Source of the DNA: Bacteroidota bacterium
Lineage (GTDB): Bacteria > Bacteroidota > Ignavibacteria > UBA10030 > UBA8401
Reading direction: 5' to 3'
Assembly: GCA_035506275.1 (NCBI GenBank)
Contig: DATJPT010000008.1
Span: forward strand, 372,001-436,000
Length of the DNA stretch: 64,000 bases
The position numbers were made by a program, and so were the translations under genes. Under the pieces are notes generated by a model that was not told where the DNA came from, ran no database searches, and saw only the letters and a list, made by a program, of their open reading frames with translations. Position 1 is the first letter of the stretch. Each line of letters starts with the position of its first letter. Below, one piece after another: positions 61,925 through 64,000 of the stretch.

Positions 61925-64000
61925 TAATTTCTGGCCACTGCGTTTTCGTTGAACCGCACTGAAACGAGTTTTGAAACCCCTTCTTCTTCCATCGTCACGC
62001 CGTACATCGCATTCGCCGCTTCCATCGTGCGCTTATTGTGCGTCACAACAATGAACTGCGTATTGTCGCTGAATTTTCGAAGGATGCGCGAAAAGCGGTC
62101 GATATTGGAATCGTCAAGCGGCGCATCGACCTCGTCGAGGATACAGAAAGGGCTCGGCTTCACAAGATAGATCGCGAAGAGAAGCGCGATAGCGGTCAGC
62201 GTCTTCTCTCCTCCCGAGAGCAAGTCGATCGACGTCGGACGCTTGCCCCGCGGTTTTGCGATGATCTCGATCCGGGCTTCAAGAGGGTCGACTCCTTCTT
62301 CGAGACGCAGATCGCATTCATCCCCCTCGTCGAACAAACTTTTGAATGTCGCGATGAAATTGTCCCTGATCTTGCTGAACGTCTCGCCGAACGTCCGTTG
62401 CGCCGTCGTGTTGATTTCTTCGATCGTAGAGAGAAGGGTCTCTTCTGCCTCCACCAGGTCCCGGCGTTGCGTGGTTATGAAATCAAGCCGTTCGCTCTCG
62501 CTTTTGAACTCATCGAAGGCGGCAAAATTAACGGGTCCCAGCGCCGCTATCTTATCCTTCAGCGTTCGTCCCTGTTCCCGTGCCGCTTCGATGTCGAACT
62601 GTTCCTTATCGGCGTATGCTTTCAATTCGAGAAGGAATCCATATTCTTCCCGTGCCCGCGTGATAAGGTTTTCGGATTTCATCGTGAGTTCCGAGAGTCT
62701 GATCTCAAGCTCATGGGTCACGCCGAGAGAATCGTCGTGCAGTCTCCGCTCGTCCTTGATCTTGAGCTCAACTTCATGCATCTGGTTCCTCTTCGCGTTG
62801 TATTCTGTGTCTACGCTTTTTCCCCGTTCGACGATCACGTGGAGTTCCGAGTTCAACCGATGGAGCTCCGCTTCGGTATCCGACAGTTCTTTGACCAGCC
62901 GCTCGATCTCACCGTTCGCCTCGGCAATATCCCGGTCGCGCTGCGTAAGGGTCACCGTGATATTTTCTACGGTCTCGCGGATGTACTCAAGTTCGCGGGC
63001 AATTTTCTTTTCCTCGTTTTGGAGGTTGAGAAACGCAACGTGGGCTTTGTTGGTGGCCTCGGAATATTCTGTCCACAGAACCTCCATCGTTTCCATTTCG
63101 CTCGTTGCTGCGCCGGAGCTCTGTTCGGCGGACGACCTCTTCTTCTCGAGCTGGTCGATTTCGGGAAGAAGGACGTCGAGCTCTTTCTGCAGTTCCTCGG
63201 CCTCTGCGGCAAGCTTCACATTCTCCGCCGTGTTCCGTTCCATATTTTCGTTGATGCGTTTTTTCTCGAACTCGATTTGCGCAATGCGCATCTCGACGCC
63301 CGTCATTTGCTGTTCGACGCGCTTCGCAGCGGCGGCAAGGGTCTTGATCTCTATCGATGCCAGAAGGGTTTCCTTTGCTGTGATCTCCTTGCGGAGGGAC
63401 GCCAGCGATTCGGAGAGCCCCGCCGTCTCGCCTTCAAGCTCTGTAATCTGACTTTTTTTGCCGATCATGCCCCCGTCGTCAGTGCGAAGGCTCCCGCCTT
63501 TGAGAACCCCCTGACCGGTAACGACTTCCCCTTCAAGAGTGACGCACTTCAGCAGTGTGCCGGCTCCGATCGCTGCGGAAGCAGCGCTCACATCGCTGAC
63601 AAGAAGCATGTTGTCGAAAATATAATCGCACAAAGTGCTGAATGCCGGATCGCACGTGATGAAGTCACGGGCCCATCCGATAATCCCTTCCCCCGCGATC
63701 TTTGTGTTCGGACTTTTCAACGCAGGCAGCCGGTCAAGGCAAATAAACGTTGCCTTTCCCTTTTGATTCTTTTTCAGCACATCGATGCCTCTGTACGCTT
63801 CTTCGATGTTCTTCACGACGATGAAACTTGCCGTTTCGCCGAGGGCGGATTCTACCGCAACGCGGTAGCGCGGCTCTGTCGACACGGCGTCAGCAACGGT
63901 CGTCTGGACGTTTGCTTTCCACTCATCGTTCGTGATGAGAAACTTTGCGCCTTCGGAGAATCCGTCGTAGCTTTCGATCAACCCTTTGAGAAATTCCAAG
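61924..64000 (-). CDS. smc: Chromosome segregation protein SMC, C-terminal 60% (cut by window edge)
   Basis: About 692 residues; the N-terminal ATPase half and first coiled coil lie outside the window. The visible part starts in the hinge (ALGETASFIVVKNIEEAY; TLEGEVVTGQGVLKGGS), followed by a long coiled coil rich in Glu, Arg and Leu (residues about 170-530). The C-terminal ATPase head has the ABC signature DLLSGGEKTLTAIALLFA and Walker B FCILDEVDAPLDD, with a D-loop after it. SMC dimers with ScpAB compact and segregate the chromosome. It is the first of the run that continues through lpxK, with very tight spacing between genes. Confidence 0.97.
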   Translation of the reverse strand, partial: LEFLKGLIESYDGFSEGAKFLITNDEWKANVQTTVADAVSTEPRYRVAVESALGETASFIVVKNIEEAYRGIDVLKKNQKGKATFICLDRLPALKSPNTKIAGEGIIGWARDFITCDPAFSTLCDYIFDNMLLVSDVSAASAAIGAGTLLKCVTLEGEVVTGQGVLKGGSLRTDDGGMIGKKSQITELEGETAGLSESLASLRKEITAKETLLASIEIKTLAAAAKRVEQQMTGVEMRIAQIEFEKKRINENMERNTAENVKLAAEAEELQKELDVLLPEIDQLEKKRSSAEQSSGAATSEMETMEVLWTEYSEATNKAHVAFLNLQNEEKKIARELEYIRETVENITVTLTQRDRDIAEANGEIERLVKELSDTEAELHRLNSELHVIVERGKSVDTEYNAKRNQMHEVELKIKDERRLHDDSLGVTHELEIRLSELTMKSENLITRAREEYGFLLELKAYADKEQFDIEAAREQGRTLKDKIAALGPVNFAAFDEFKSESERLDFITTQRRDLVEAEETLLSTIEEINTTAQRTFGETFSKIRDNFIATFKSLFDEGDECDLRLEEGVDPLEARIEIIAKPRGKRPTSIDLLSGGEKTLTAIALLFAIYLVKPSPFCILDEVDAPLDDSNIDRFSRILRKFSDNTQFIVVTHNKRTMEAANAMYGVTMEEEGVSKLVSVRFNENAVARN

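Overview
The window reads as a chromosomal segment of a Gram-negative, at least partly anaerobic bacterium. Lipid A genes (lpxB, lpxK and a DUF374 acyltransferase of the LpxJ type), TonB-dependent transport, a TolC-type efflux system and a periplasmic amidase show an outer membrane. An NAD-linked [FeFe]-hydrogenase, pyruvate phosphate dikinase, and an NrfD/ferredoxin membrane module next to a c-type-heme sensor kinase point to fermentative or anaerobic respiratory life. The gene mix looks like the Ignavibacteria/Bacteroidota-Chlorobi (FCB) side of the tree. That placement is an inference with moderate confidence, because no rRNA or other marker is present.

Layout. 1-1479 (-): the start of a TonB-dependent receptor, followed by about 0.9 kb of low-GC intergenic DNA with an interspersed repeat. 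2411-7921 (+): a three-gene electron-bifurcating-type hydrogenase operon whose flavoprotein subunit is fused to a complete GltD/NfnB-like NADPH-type module. 8006-12620 (-): tetR-hlyD-MFS-tolC efflux operon with a palindromic operator. 12903-19540 (-): endonuclease III and an AddAB-type helicase-nuclease pair. 19683-23491 (-): a hotdog thioesterase and a secreted tricorn-like S41 protease. 23718-26718 (+): cell-wall amidase, a structured leader, a lipoprotein combining a TonB-C-like and a parvulin-like domain, and a small Cys-rich protein.

26996-34790 (+) is the most unusual block. It has two membrane-anchored GcvH-like proteins, a HybA/HmcB-like four-cluster ferredoxin and a HybB/NrfD-like quinone-interacting membrane protein. 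These are followed by a third, soluble GcvH-like protein, a histidine kinase with CxxCH and CxxxxCH heme motifs in its periplasmic domain, a sigma54-type response regulator and an archaemetzincin. None of the three GcvH-like proteins keeps the lipoylated lysine, and all share a C-terminal D-G-G motif. A sigma54-like promoter precedes the kinase. I infer a redox-sensing circuit controlling a membrane electron-transfer complex with non-lipoylated GcvH-fold subunits.

34955-36649 (+): HIT protein and isocitrate dehydrogenase. 36728-39247 (-): DnaG and a small membrane protein with HEAGH. 39324-43229 (-): lysine 2,3-aminomutase, a GNAT acetyltransferase and two D-Ala-D-Ala-ligase-like ATP-grasp enzymes behind one good promoter, a candidate beta-lysine-derived small-molecule or peptide pathway. 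43504-47227 (-): RecG, anti-sigma and ECF sigma factors, divergent from a TonB-like protein (47336-48058, +). 48115-54039 (-): housekeeping run queA, APC permease, ispD, def, plsY, gpsA. 54222-56966 (-): ppdK, with an inverted heptamer-repeat array at its 3' end. 57035-64000 (-): smc (cut by the window edge), HAD phosphatase, ICMT-like methyltransferase, lpxB, lpxJ-like, lpxK and a class I glutamine amidotransferase whose reading frame breaks at the catalytic His motif.

No rRNA, tRNA, CRISPR array, transposase or phage gene was found.
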